Below are positions 23,067-34,842 of a DNA stretch of 64,000 nucleotides, piece after piece (the stretch's first letter is position 1; each line of letters starts with the position of its first letter). The notes under the pieces were generated by a model that made no database searches, was not told the origin of the DNA, and was given only the letters and a program-made list of their open reading frames with translations. Source of the stretch: Gerris lacustris (taxonomy: Eukaryota; Arthropoda; Insecta; Hemiptera; Gerridae); assembly GCA_951217055.1 (NCBI GenBank), contig CATNVA010000018.1, positions 1 through 64,000 of the forward strand, given 5' to 3'. Made by a program: the position numbers and the translations under genes.

Positions 23067-23942
23067 ATGTTTAATCTAGAAGACAATTCATATAATACCC
23101 AAGATAAGGCTCTTATCGCTAATACTAGTAAACAATCAGTTCTTCAAGGACAAGGCGTAAAGGAAAGACAAAAACGGGAATTATCGACATCTCCCAATTT
23201 ACCAGTTAATAATACAAAAAAAATGGCATTATCCCTTGAATCAATTGAGAAACTCTTTGATGAAAAATTAGCTAATATAGCTAATAAAGACGATCTGAGG
23301 GGCATAAATGCTAAGCTATCCGAATTGTCTGAAGACAATTCAAAGATTAAAGCGAATATATCAACTTTACAAACCTCAAATAGTGACATTATTCGTCGGC
23401 TAGATCACATGGATAATCAAACTAGGAAAAATAACTTGATTTTCAAAGGCCTTCCAGCTGAAAATAATTTAAGTGCAGATAATACCATCGAAGCTTTCTG
23501 TAATGATGTATTAAAAATTGAGCCGTCTGAAATTTGTATTAACAAAGCCCAAGTTATCAAAAATAAAAACTCCAACGAGCACCTAATTATAGCAAACTTA
23601 CCGCGGGACGCCGACATTCATTTAATCTTAAGCAAATGCTCAGTACTTGCAGGAACTTCTTACAGTGTACAGAGGGACTTCTCCCCTAAAGTAAGAACCA
23701 AACGTCACATCCTACTAGCTTTAAGGAAAGAAATCAAGACTAAAAATGCACATATAAGAGTTTCAGTTGTAGATGACTATATGTATGTCAATAACACTCG
23801 TTTCGACATAAATGATGAACACGATCTCCTACACAAGAAGAAACCTAGGATTGAAAAATTAAATGAAATCAGCACCATAGATCTTACGGGTTTTTTCTCA
23901 AATTTAAAATCAAATCTTAAGAACGACAGGAAAAATACTTGA
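23067..23942 (+). CDS. Non-LTR retrotransposon ORF1 (L1-like RNA-binding protein)
   Basis: An intact frame of 291 codons begins at ATG 23067. Residues about 55-120 are rich in heptad Leu/Ile (ESIEKLFDEKLANI, LSELSEDNSKIKANI), predicting a coiled coil for trimerisation. It is followed by an RRM-like domain starting NLIFKGLPAENN (about residue 127), with SVQRDFSPKVRTKRHILLAL further on. This is the transposase_22 / L1-ORF1p layout, a nucleic-acid chaperone that coats element RNA. The 5' leader (about 22630-23066) is GC-richer and is probably the element's promoter/UTR. Downstream ORF2 is badly broken, so this intact ORF1 is surprising. Confidence 0.8.
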   Translation: MFNLEDNSYNTQDKALIANTSKQSVLQGQGVKERQKRELSTSPNLPVNNTKKMALSLESIEKLFDEKLANIANKDDLRGINAKLSELSEDNSKIKANISTLQTSNSDIIRRLDHMDNQTRKNNLIFKGLPAENNLSADNTIEAFCNDVLKIEPSEICINKAQVIKNKNSNEHLIIANLPRDADIHLILSKCSVLAGTSYSVQRDFSPKVRTKRHILLALRKEIKTKNAHIRVSVVDDYMYVNNTRFDINDEHDLLHKKKPRIEKLNEISTIDLTGFFSNLKSNLKNDRKNT

Positions 23943-23989
23943 CTAAGAGCAAACCCGTCTAACACCACCAAGTCCACGGCTTCAACCAC

Positions 23990-24329
23990 ATTATTCACTT
24001 TCTGGAACTGCAATGGATACAATAATTTTCTGGAATTCAGCCACGAATTCGCTAACTACACTGCAATCGGTCTTTGTGAGACATTGAAGATGGAAGACAT
24101 CACTGCAGCTCCCTCCTCTCTACCACACCATAATATTATTACCTCTGCTGCTATTCGAGAAAAGAGTCGTGGAAGAGCCAGCGGTGGCTTGGCATGCTTA
24201 GTCTCAGATAGGTATACCTCACATGTACTTGATAAGTCTGAATATTGGTTATTCTTAAGATTAACATCTAATGACACCCTGCCCCTAATAATCGGTTTAG
24301 TTTATTTTAAACCTAATATCAAAATATAA
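23990..24329 (+). pseudogene. Non-LTR ORF2 endonuclease domain, first part
   Basis: Begins in frame with FWNCNGYNNFLEFS (about 24000-24041), the N-terminal AP-endonuclease-like motif. GLCETLKMED (the catalytic Glu block, about 24070-24099) and a GGLACLVSD segment (about 24183-24209) follow. The frame is cut at about 24329 by insertion of a family-B repeat. The domain resumes near 24940. Confidence 0.75.
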
Positions 24330-24465
24330 TTTATTGCTTCCGAGCTTACCGAAGGTAACGTAAGCATTGTGTTCACTTTTGAGAACGAAAAACTTTTATG
24401 CCTCCGATTTTAAAAATTCCAAGACAGAAATCCGTTTCAGACATCAGGGAACATTTTTGGTCTCG

Positions 24466-24505
<40 letters not shown>

Positions 24506-24940
24506 GGTCTGTGTGTCCGCGAATTATGAAACGTGCGACGATAACTTGAGTAAATGTCGACCGATTTTGATGAAATTTGGTAGACATGTTCATTTTACCA
24601 ATGCTCAGGACGAGTTCGTTGGGCAACGTTATCCGTCCAAGCGTTCACGAGCAACGCTCACGTAAACGTGAACTTCAAATTTAAAATTGGAATTTTAGGT
24701 CGGGAAAAAAATCTAACTTCATCTAGTCAATGAGACAAACATTTTTTTTAAATACAATTTTTTATTAAAACCAACAGCGACACCGCTATGAACTATTAAA
24801 GATCGCTAAAACTGTTAATAGTTTTTACACTATAAACAATATAAGAATAATGTAATATAACTATAATTTTAATGTTAATATAACAATAAAGTACATGATA
24901 GGATGCGAGGAAGCTATGTGCCACACTGATTGGCAGTCTA
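24330..24940 (+). mobile_element. Family-B repeat inserted in the non-LTR endonuclease
   Basis: Starts ATTGCTTCCGAGCTTACCG and ends near TGCGAGGAAGCTATGTGCC plus ATTGGCAG. It interrupts the endonuclease frame. The same start and end sequences bound the longer copy at 30236-31890. An inner (TCTG)n run lies at 24467-24504. The middle differs from the longer copy, so the two copies share mainly termini. I see no convincing target duplication. Confidence 0.65.
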
Positions 24941-25740
24941 TTTTTGATTACTTTAACGAAGTTCTAATTAATATAATATCTAACTTTCCAGAAGAGCTGT
25001 TTATCGTAGGTGGGGATTTCAATGGCAGAGTAGGAGATCTTAATAACTGTTTACCTACAGATGAAAATAATTCAAATCTTTTAAGATACAGGCGGTCTAT
25101 GGATGCTAAAATTGACAAACGAGGTAAAGACCTAATAGAACTATTTTAATCTTATAGTTTTGTTTTGATTAACGGTAGATCTTAATCCGATAATCCGGGT
25201 AGTTTCACTAACATCATTGTGTCAGGTACAAGTACGGTAGATCTAGTTTGGTGTTGACTTCCCCAATTAGAAAAAGTTATAGATCTTGAAGTTATAACAT
25301 CGCTGCCTTTAATCAACCATTTACCTCTCTTACTTACATTAGATTTACCTTCTCGAATCCCCCCTTATAAAACCGGGGATGGTTCCGTAATTACTTATTT
25401 CTCTAAACTTGGTTGGAACGAAAACTCGAGTCATCATTTTCAATCTCTCATGTCTCTTTCCCGACGGCTTACTGAGATAAATCACCTATCGGTAGACGAG
25501 CTGTATAACTGTTTTATAGAGGAAGCCACATCTGTAGCGAATCAGCTAGGGCTTATGAAAAGATCACCTAGAAACCTATTAACTTCCTCGCCTAGATACA
25601 AAAAACCGGGGTTTGATGCTGAATGCTATAATTCCCAAAGATCTCTCCGTAAGCAGTTAAGAATTTGTAAAAAGAATACATTTTCGAACCGTATAAAAGT
25701 AATTTTAGTAAAGTCGCTGCACAATATAAAAAACTAGTTC
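24941..25740 (+). pseudogene. Non-LTR ORF2 endonuclease C-terminus and linker
   Basis: Resumes with DYFNEVLINIISNFPEELF, then VGGDFNGRVGDL (about 25009-25044), the catalytic Asp-Asn endonuclease motif. KRGKDLIELF follows. Stops at 25147-25149 and further on break it. A linker continues at 25450-25735 (SRRLTEINHLSVDELY onward). Confidence 0.75.
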
Positions 25741-27910
25741 GTCAAAAAAAGAAAAACTATAATTTCAGCATAACCCAAGCATTGAACAACGTTAAAAATT
25801 CTAGAGAATTTTGGAAAACTATAAAGAGTTTTAAAAAAAAACCGCTTCAATGGCTCAATTAAAATCGATATTAAAGCATGGGAAACGTTTTACAAAGATC
25901 TGATGTACGATGATAATAATCCACTCTCGGACAATTCTTGCTTCGAACTAATTCATTACGAACCCGAACTTGATTCACCCATCACGAAAGAAGACATAAT
26001 AGATGCCATATCCAAATCAAAGAATAGTTCCTCGCCGGGAACTGACGGAATTGGTTACAGTGTTCTCAAAAATCTACCACCTAATTGGATTTTGTGTCTG
26101 ACAGTTTTATTTAATAGAATAATAGATTCAGGTGAAATTCCACGTAACTGGTCAGACATTTTAACAACTCTCTTGTTTAAGAAAGGAGACAAAGAGGACT
26201 TAAATAATTACCGGGGTATTTCGTTGGTAAATTGTACTGCAAAAATGTTTACTTCTATTCTTAATACAAGATTATATAAGTGGGTTGAAAGGCACATGCT
26301 TATCCCCGATATACAGGCAGGATTTAGGAGTGGCAAAAGCTGCCTTGACAATATATTCATCCTAAACACTGTTATACAAAACCATTTGAGACTTTCAAAA
26401 AGGAAAATTTACACATGTTTCATTGATTTTAGAAAAGCCTTTGATAAAGTGCGTCATAACATCCTATTTGCTAAACTTAAAGATCTTAAAGTCAGTGACA
26501 AAATAATTAGAGTCGTCAAAAACTTATATAGTCGAGCTCGGACAAAAATTAGATTTAATAATCTGACTTCTAACCCTATCGATATTCTGAAAGGCTTATT
26601 ACAAGGCGAAATACTCTCCCCCCTCTTATTTAATATCCTCATATCTGATTTAGAAGACTTTCTTAGAGCCAGAGGGGGGAAGGAGTTAATATCGATGGAG
26701 TGAAAGATATTATTATTCTACTTTACTGTGACGATTTATTTATATTTGCTACCTCTGCACTCGATATGAATAAAAACTGAATATACTGCACGAATATTGT
26801 CGTCTCTATGGCTTAGAAGTCAATTTAGATAAAACTAAAGCTGTAATTTTTATCAAAGGCAACTTATCTAAAAATAGAAAAAAAATTCTATAACGGTCAC
26901 ATTGTGGAAGAAATGAACAAGTTTAATTATTTGGGTGTGTGTTTCTCAAGAAAAGGAGTCTTTGAGCAAGCGTCGCAGCAAGCTATAAGTCGTTCTCGTT
27001 CCGCTTCTGGTGCACTCAAATCAACCTTGGCAGCGGCCAAAAATAGTTCATTTGACGCAGTGTTACAAACATTCAAATCTTGTGTAATTCCTACTTTGAC
27101 TTACGGTGCCCCAGTATGGGCTTTACGCTACCTATCGGATCTTGAAGCGGCTCAAACCTTTTTCTTTAAAAAATATTTCTCCCTACAGAGTAATGTCCCC
27201 CACTACATCGTAAGAGCTGAATTTAATCTAACACATGTTTCATCTTTTGTATTAAAACAAGCCTTGAACTACGTCAGTCACATCCAATATCTAGACCCAG
27301 ATAAACTAGTAAAAGTTTGCTTTGAAAGGCTTAAATATCTAGACTCGACTCCCAATAATAGTTTGAAGCTAAATTGGTTCACTCAGCTAAAAGCTATTAT
27401 AAATAATATCGACGGTTTGGATTTTGACAGTATGTTGACTTGAGCCATAGACAAACCAATGATAAACGATATCATAGAGAAATATGAAATGATACTACAA
27501 GAGGAAAATCTGAAAAGAATCAACGAGTCTTCTTACAGCCTTTTCTACAAATCGATTAACTGCTCTAACAGTAACTACATATTTTCAAACTTACCTTTGA
27601 ATTTCCAGAAAGTCTTAACACAAGTTCGTACCTCAGGGTTTACTCGATAAGAATTTGTTTCAATGGTATCGTATATAAGATCCACACTGACACTACTTGC
27701 AACGTATGTAATAATCAACAAGTTGAGGACCTAGGTCATATAATGTTTCACTGCCCCGTATACGAACCTATCAGAAAACAATACGTACCAATGAACCTTA
27801 CAGATCCCAATAGTAGTACCTCGACCAACATTGCCTCCATCTTAAGTTCCTTTGATAAAAAATATATAGTAAAAATATATTTTTTTATTTTAAAAATATT
27901 GCTACTATAA
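25741..27910 (+). pseudogene. Non-LTR ORF2 reverse transcriptase and C-terminal zinc-binding segment
   Basis: RT motifs run in order: SPGTDGIGYSVLKN (about 26032-26073), FKKGDKEDLNNYRGIS (about 26176-26223), CFIDFRKAFDKVRHN (about 26418-26460), LLQGEILSPLLF (about 26596-26631) and the catalytic box LLYCDD (about 26720-26737), where YCDD replaces the usual YADD. A thumb-like region (NKFNYLGVCFSRKG) follows in another frame to 27443. Near 27700-27765 an out-of-phase C-x2-C...H...C segment (CNVCNNQQVEDLGHIM then HCP) matches the usual C-terminal zinc knuckle. At least five frameshifts or stops inactivate it. The clade is CR1/L2/Kiri-like, not resolved. Confidence 0.8.
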
Positions 27911-28489
27911 GAAGCTTTCTCCTTTATGATTAATATATAAATATATTAATTATATACTATTATATAAATTTTCCCCCCTTTATATATAATTTTAAATGGT
28001 TAATTTACCAATCTACCTTACACTTACAAATCAACCTATGTCAACGAAAAGTCTTGGCTTAATTCGTCAACATACATGTCTATGGACATTATTCTACTTT
28101 GCCAGCCACTTTTGGCACTTATATAATTTTAATCCTTGTTTTTGTGAAGATATTAAATTAATTTATATTTAACTAATTTTTAAATTTAATTTGTACTATT
28201 TTTGGTCAATTTTATAAAGTGTTAAAATATTACGTTATCATTATTATACGTCTAAAATTCAAACTAATTTTTGATTAGTCGAGCATAAAGTCAGATTATA
28301 ATTTAATGTTTATTGTTTGAAGCCAGACCCAGTATGACTCACACAGAGTTAAATGTAATTATTTATTTATTGGTTTCTTTCTTTCTTTTGTCTGCCTCCT
28401 TATCAGTACATTACCTCCGGTGTTAGAGGTCATCATTATATTTCATGAATGTACAGTTTAATTTATTTCATTATAATTGTTATTATCGT
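27911..28489. other. AT-rich 3' flank of the non-LTR element
   Basis: Probably contains the element's 3' UTR and unique flank. No simple 3' tail and no other feature recognised. Confidence 0.3.
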
Positions 28490-28844
28490 ACTAGCTGGGT
28501 ACCCGTGCTTCGCTACGGAGTGATATTATATTTAGATAAGTTTAAAAACAACCATAATGAAACATATAAATTATTTTACTATGCAAGAATATCTAGATTC
28601 TATCTCTCCCACTTATTTCTATACCCCCTCCTCTTTGATAGGCTAATTTTAAAGATCCTAAATTCCCCCCCCCCCTTAAGTAAAATATGACAAAACAATA
28701 CATAAAAACTATTACCCTACTCTTAAAGAGCTTTTGCATCATCATTGGTATTCATTACATTGACCTCGTATTCATTACTTGTACCATACCCCTGTGTATC
28801 AAATTTAAATTTCCAAAATTCATTTAGGCTTGCTTTGAAGTTCA

Positions 28845-28846
<2 letters not shown>

Positions 28847-28891
<45 letters not shown>

Positions 28892-30157
28892 TGTTTATTG
28901 CAACATTATATAATATACAATACAAGCAATACAGGTGGTTAATGATTGGGAAGTAGTAGCATGAATTGACTAGATGTAAGATTCTGTCCAGAGACAGCAC
29001 TTACTGGCGTGATAAATCAGATAGTAAACATAGATAATCTCGAAGATAAGTAAATAATAAACAATTAATTAATTGATATAAATATAGATATAAGTATCAA
29101 ATTTTACTACGCTGTTAACAAGTCTCTTGGCCACTGCCGCTTAAGGCGTCGTGGGGGATTGCCCGGGATGTGGTGAGAGGATAGATTCTGGACTAAAGAA
29201 TTAGGATGAGTGGTAAAGGAACTATGGAAGGTTTTGTATCGGGAAACTGCGAAATCGCGAACATAAGGAACTTGGAAATCAGTGTGGAGGATATGGTTAT
29301 TCACGTAAAAGGGAGCGTTAGCAATTTTTCTTAGGATCTTAGACTGAAGGGATTGTATGCGGTAGGAATTGGAACGCTTGGTGCAGCCCCAGAGTTCTAT
29401 GCCGTATGCCCATGAGGGTTTTATTATGGTGTTGTAAATGAGTAATTTGTTGTATAGTGTGATTTTGGAGTGTGTGTTGAGTAAGCGTTTAAGAAGGTTA
29501 TAGCGTCTGTTTGTATCTTGCCTTTTTATTTTTGTGTGATGTGACCATGTTAATCGTCTGTCAAGGTGTAACCCAAGGTAGCGGACTGAGCTGGAATGAG
29601 GGATTAAAACCTGGTTGAGAAATACTGGTTCGCAATTACCATGATTTAATGAAAAAGTAACATGAACGCTTTTGTTCTCATTTATTTTAATTCTCCATTT
29701 TCTCAACCAGGTTTCTAGGAGGGAAAGATGGTTCTGGACGTTTTTTGAAGCTGTAAGGCGATTTTTGTGTGATGAAAGGATGCACTTATCATCAGCAAAG
29801 GAAGCTAGGTTTGTAAAAGGATATTCGGGGATATCAGAGGTATAAAGAGTGTACAAAAAAGGACCTAAGATACTACCTTGGGGTACACCTGCTTTAATAG
29901 GAAAAATAGTGGATATGGATATGTTATGGGATACTTGGTAATAGCGGCTTTCGAGGAAGGATTTAAGGATAAGATAATAAGTGAAGGGAAGGATTCCCTT
30001 GAGCTTCCAAAGCAAGCCGGCGTGCCAAACCCGATCAAAAGCTTGTGCCTCGTCTAGGAAGACAGCCGAACAGTACTTCTTCTTCTCAAGGGTGGAGGAT
30101 ATTTCATATGGGGGAAGTTTATACTCAAGTTATACAAGGAAGTTATACTCAAGGGTG
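28847..30157 (-). mobile_element. 5'-truncated Jockey-like non-LTR retrotransposon with 10-bp target duplication
   Basis: On the minus strand the element ends in a long poly(A) (poly-T 28847-28889 on the plus strand) and is flanked by GAAGTTCAAG on both sides (28837-28846 and 30158-30167), a 10-bp target-site duplication. Its 5' end is truncated inside RT at about 30097. The last 60 bases to 30157 are low-complexity filler with repeated AGTTATAC. Family-A sequence continues directly across the two target copies, so the empty site is readable. Confidence 0.9.
29107..30097 (-). pseudogene. Jockey-like reverse transcriptase fragment
   Basis: An open frame read from 30097 to 29107 without internal stops carries FLDEAQAFDRVWHAGL (the catalytic FLD box of Jockey elements), IKAGVPQGSILGPFLY and LASFADDKCI (a FADD catalytic box). 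The thumb follows (RYLGLHLDRRLTW), then the C-terminal region IIKPSWAYGIELWGC. Jockey-clade elements end with such a GxxxWG segment and lack RNase H. Endonuclease and ORF1 are missing through 5' truncation. The frame is well preserved, suggesting a recent insertion. Confidence 0.9.
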
Positions 30158-30235
30158 GAAGTTCAAGTGGGCAAATTTTTATCGACATCGAACTAAAACT
30201 GTAGATTTGTATAAAGAACATACACCCACATACGT

Positions 30236-31890
30236 TGATTGCTTCCGAGCTTACCGAAGGTAACGGAAGCTATGTGATCGTTCCGAAGAACGAAAAAATT
30301 TTAGGTCTCCGATTTCAAAAATTCCAAGACAGAAATCCGTTTCAGACATCAGGGAACATTTTTGGTTCCGTGTCTGTCTGTCGGTCTGTCGGTCTGTCGG
30401 TCTGTCGTTCAATATTTGCGAACCGCCATATCTTAAAGACTACACGTCCAATTTTAATGAAATTTGGTTGGTAGGTCATAATTAGCCCATTGTTGGTCCC
30501 ATATAAGTTTCAACCTTCTGCGCTTATTTGTTTGTCATCCACATGCTCACAAACATACATTTATTTACAGCCATATCTTTAAGAGTAATCATCTGATTTT
30601 TATGAAATTTTTATGGTTTGTCGAAAGTAGCCTGCAGATAACACCTGCCTAATTTCAACTTTCTGCGCACTTTAAATCCTGCTAAATTAATATGTCTTAT
30701 ATTATAAAGCCGCATGGCTAACTGACTCACTGACTGACATTAATGTTTACCCACTTCCAGAAGAGCTAGAGACTTGTGGTTTGCGCCATTCGACGCGCAA
30801 CGTCCATATTGTGCACCAAAATAATTATACAAAGTTCACTTTTCCCCCTCCTTCCCCCCTTAAAAAAATAAAAATGGGTGACTTGATTTTTATGCTGGTT
30901 TGGGGGCTTATTGCGGCTAAACGGTAAGTCGTATTAGAAAATTGATAGCACAAGTGGTGACTGATGTTAAAAGATCTACAACTTTAGTCCTATGAGTTTT
31001 TGTCGTATCATCATCGGTTATACCCTAGATGGTGATAATTTTGTTATTTTTTGGTTTTATTTTTTTTCATTTTTGTCTTTGAATGGCCATAGTTTCTATA
31101 ATAGTTGGCCGATTTTATTTCTGATTGCTGCGATTGAATCTCCCACTAATGTTCTTTAAATTGAGTATATTTTATTTCATTAGTTCATCCTACTTGCTGA
31201 GAACATGAGAGTAAACTTTTTCCCGTGCGCCGTGTCACGTGACCATTTTTTTTTGTTTTTAATATTGTGTCGTATATCATTTTAAAGGCCTTGATATGTA
31301 CATTAAAGCTATTTTATTTGTTTATTTTTTAAAAATTTTGTACATATACTTTTGTACCGATTTATAATTTTGTTGTAGGTTAAAGGGTTTAAATACTTTT
31401 TTGATATTAGGTTTTTTATTTATATGCATTTATTAGTTAAATGAATGCCCTTTTGTATTGTTTGTTTTTTAAAAATATAACTTTAGTACCTCAGAGTACA
31501 GGGGTACAAATGTTGAAGTTAATCTTTTATAATATGATGTATATCGTTGAAAAGCTCTTGCATAGTAGATTAATTTTTGTTGTATTCTATATTGTGTTAT
31601 TTTTAGTTTTGAGGGGGTAAATTTAAAAAAAACTGTTTATACAGCGGTTTCTACGATTTGGTTTCAGTTTTATATTTGTTTATTAAATTAATTATATTAT
31701 GTGCGCTAACTTTTGGTGCTTGTTGGAGGCTTTGTTTCTCCAACAAACGTTTAAATTTCTTAAACTTTATTAAATATTTACTGGAACAGTGATGCGCCGT
31801 TCCAACTTTTTGATTATGATTATCGAGGTATTTTTCTTAATTTGGTCTTTTATTTGCGAGGAAGCTATGTGCCACATTAATTGGCAGAGT
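30236..31890 (+). mobile_element. Family-B repeat, long copy inside family A
   Basis: Starts TTGCTTCCGAGCTTACCGAA and ends TGCGAGGAAGCTATGTGCC plus ATTGGCAG, as in the 24330 copy, but is about 1 kb longer. It contains a TCTGTCGGTCTGTCGG tract and an inner segment (30705-31385) that is also found inside the hAT element at 50915-51500. There is no coding capacity. The termini contain GCTTCC in inverted orientation, too short to be claimed as a TIR. Confidence 0.6.
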
Positions 31891-31914
31891 ATTTTTATAT
31901 ATATAGCTACTATA

Positions 31915-33685
31915 AATTTCCATTTTACCCCCTCCTAAATAAAATTGTACATAACAACAATTACTTTTCTCTTAAAGTGCTTTTCAACGACATGCATGAT
32001 ATGAAGGGAATCCATTACTTTGACATTTTTACACCGTACTCCTTTGTACCAAAATTTAAATTTCGAAAATTCATGTAGACAGTGACCTCCCCCTTGCTTT
32101 GAAGGGAAAGTGAGTAAATATTCATCAAATTGAGATAAAACTGTAGATTTGTATAAAAGACATACCCTCATACAGACACTCTTCTATTTTTTATAAGATA
32201 TAGCTATATTTTTCCATTTTACCCCCTCCTAAATGAAAATACATATGACAAAACTGTACATAAGAACAATTAATGTAATCTTAAAGAGCTTTTCAACGAT
32301 ATTCATCATAAAGGGTATTCAGTCCTTTGACCCCGTATTCATTATTGTACCCTGTTCCCTGTGTACCAAAATTTAAATTTCGAAAATTCATGTAGACACT
32401 GATTTTTTCTTCCTTTGAAGGTCAAGTGTGCATTTTTTGATCGAGATCGGACTAAAACTATAGATTTGTATAAAGAACATTTTAGATATATTGTTCCATT
32501 TACCCCCTGAATGCATGTAAAAACAATTACTGTACTCTTAAAGAGCTTTTCAACAGTATGCATCATGAAGGGTTTTCAACTTTGACATTTGTACCCCGTA
32601 CCCCTGTGTACCAAAAATATAATTTCGAACATTCATGTAGACAGAGATCTTCCCCTTGCTTTGAAGGTCAAGTGAGCAAATTTTCATCGAAATCAAATTA
32701 AAACTGTTGATTTGTATAAAGAACATAAACACACACACACACATACGTTGACTTTTATAGATATAGATATACATTTCCATTTTACCCCCCTCCTAAATAA
32801 AAATATGACAAAAACGTACTTAACAACAATTACTGTACTCTTAAAAAGCTTTTCAACGATATGCATCATGAAGGGTATCCATTACTTTGACATTTGTACC
32901 CCGTACCTCTGTGTACCAAAATTTTAATTTCGGAAAATGATGTAGGCAGTGACCTTCACCTTGTTTGGAAGAAAAAGAGTGTAAATATTCATCAAATTGG
33001 GATAAAACTGTGGATTTGTATAAAAGACATTCTCTTTTATAGATACTCTTCTTCTTATATATAGATTTAGTTATATTTTCCATTTTACCCCCCTCCTAAA
33101 TGAAAATATGACAAAACTATACATAACAACAATTACTGTACCCTTAAAGAGCTTTTCAACGATATGCATCACGAAGGGTATTCATTATTTTGATCCCGTA
33201 TTCATTACTTGTACCCCGTACCCCTGTGTACCAAAATTTAAATTTCGAAAATTCATGTAGATCTTGATTTTCCCCTTGCTTTGAAGGTCAAGTGTGCAAA
33301 TTTTCATCGAGATCGGACTAAAACTGTAGATTTGTATAAAGAACAAATAAGATATAGCTATATTTTTCTATTTTACCCCCCTCCTAAATGAAAATATGAC
33401 AAAAGTGTACATAACAACAATTACTGTACTCTTAAAGAGCTTTTCAACGATATGCATCACGAAGGGTATTCATTACTTTGACCCCGTATTCATTACTTGT
33501 ACCCCGTACCCCTGTGTACCAAAATTTAAATTTCGAAATTTCATGTAGACCTTGATTTTTTCCTTGCTTTGAAGGTCAAGTGTGCAAAGTTTCATTAAAA
33601 TCGGGCTAAAACTGTAGATTTGTATAAAGAACAAACACACACACACACACACACACACATACGTTGACTTTTATATATATAGATT
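31915..33685 (+). repeat. Tandem array of about six 281-317-bp monomers (family-A interior)
   Basis: The word CCATTTTACC or a near variant marks monomer starts at about 31920, 32214, 32496, 32777, 33080 and 33368. Each monomer carries ACAATTACTGTACTCTTAAA, GAGCTTTTCAACGATATGCA, GTACCCCGTACCCCTGTGTA and CTTGCTTTGAAGGTCAAGTG, and ends with a CA run or a degenerate form of it. The spacing is irregular, so this is an old array rather than a homogenised satellite. Confidence 0.85.
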
Positions 33686-34169
33686 GTTTAAGCTAACATA
33701 TGTATATTATAATTTCAACATATTTCATATTTTCATTAAAATAATACAAGATCATAAGTGATCAATTATAAAATTTAATTTTCATTTTCATTTATATACT
33801 TACGTTCTGTTTTGTAAAACAACGATTTCTTTTTACTTTGATTAAAATGTATCTTATATATCGCAAAAGCAACTCTATTTGTATCAAGTATCCTATATGT
33901 ACTTAAACAAATAAAATCTATTCTATTCTATTCTATTAATTTATTTCTAATATATAAACTCCAACAGGCAGCTATAAATATTGAATAGTGCTAAGTAAAT
34001 GCATTTACAGGGTTTAAAATACTCAAAAACCTGGCATTTGAAGATTAGGCAGTGATACACAAGAATAACCACCAAAAACAGAGTTATTGACTATATTTTA
34101 AAAACACTTAAAATTTACTATTATTTTACAATTATTTCTTTTATAAATTATTTAAATTTAGGAAACAGT

Positions 34170-34600
34170 ACAAAAATTTGTCTGAACTACTAAGACTTCC
34201 TCTAAATTTGTAATCTTAAAATTTCGTCTGCGGTAGGAAAGAACCATTTTTAAACCTGAAAACGGTCTCTCCACGTCGCACAACACTTCTGGAACATATT
34301 TTAGGGCAGCGACGTTAGCTGGGGTCAGATTTTCTATTTAGTCCCTACACTCTGCCCCTTCCAGGATTCGGGTGACGTTCTCCACAGTGGTCCAGCTCGG
34401 ATTACGGTAGAGAACCGCGTCCATTTTTTGTCCAAGTCTCTCCCTAATCGGACCCAGTGTTTCAATTATATTTGGAAGGTCCTTGAAATGAGCTTTAATA
34501 AATGCCAATCTCTGAGTGACTTTGCGGTAGTTAAGGGCACTCATAGCTTTTGGGATGGCCAAATTTGCCGAATCTTCGAAGTCCTCTATGACCTTAATGT
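34170..34600 (-). pseudogene. hAT-family transposase C-terminal relic
   Basis: On the minus strand, ALEYYIKVIEDFEDSANLAI and the 74-codon frame 34338-34562 precede an in-frame stop (34338-34340). The same frame continues with PANVAALKYVPEVLCDVER, then PFSGLKMVLSYRRRNF (about 34220-34275). A VER-aromatic-S...L..RR.N pattern is the C-terminal dimerisation domain of hAT transposases. The N-terminal zinc finger and DDE catalytic core are absent. One stop codon is visible. This is the likely kind of source enzyme for the hAT MITE and the 50-kb element, though no link is shown. Confidence 0.7.
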
Positions 34601-34842
34601 AATACTCTAATGCACGTGTCGTGCATTCATTTGGTTAACGAAGTTATTTTAATCCGATAACAAGGGCAGCAGTCTATAAATCGTCAGTGGTAGCTTTGTC
34701 CGGAATTAAGTCGAAAAATAAGAAAACAAGCCTTCTTAGGGTACCAACCAGTAGGGACTGGTAAACCCCCTGTCCCCAAAATAAATGGGGGTTACTTTGA
34801 ATCAGCACATGCTATTTCTTTAATTCGTATTCTGTTCATTTA

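Larger units (their letters stand above)
28490..33685 (+). repeat. Composite family-A repeat interrupted by two insertions
   Basis: The head ACTAGCTGGGTACCCGTGC is at 28490. Family-A sequence runs to 28846, is interrupted by a Jockey-like insertion (28847-30157), resumes to about 30235 (ending CACATACGTTGA), is interrupted by family B (about 30236-31890), resumes at TTTTTATATATATAG and continues through six monomers to the terminal ACGTTGACTTTTATATATA near 33685. Nested order: A first, then Jockey and B. Confidence 0.75.

Noticed and set aside
24465..24510. TCTG-repeat open frames on both strands (Ser-Val-Cys-Leu and Thr-Asp-Arg-Gln repeats)
   Set aside because: Produced by the tetranucleotide repeat inside family B.
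31915..33685. Many minus-strand open frames in the monomer array as a gene family
   Set aside because: They are the same non-coding monomer read repeatedly; stops vary between units and no domain is present.
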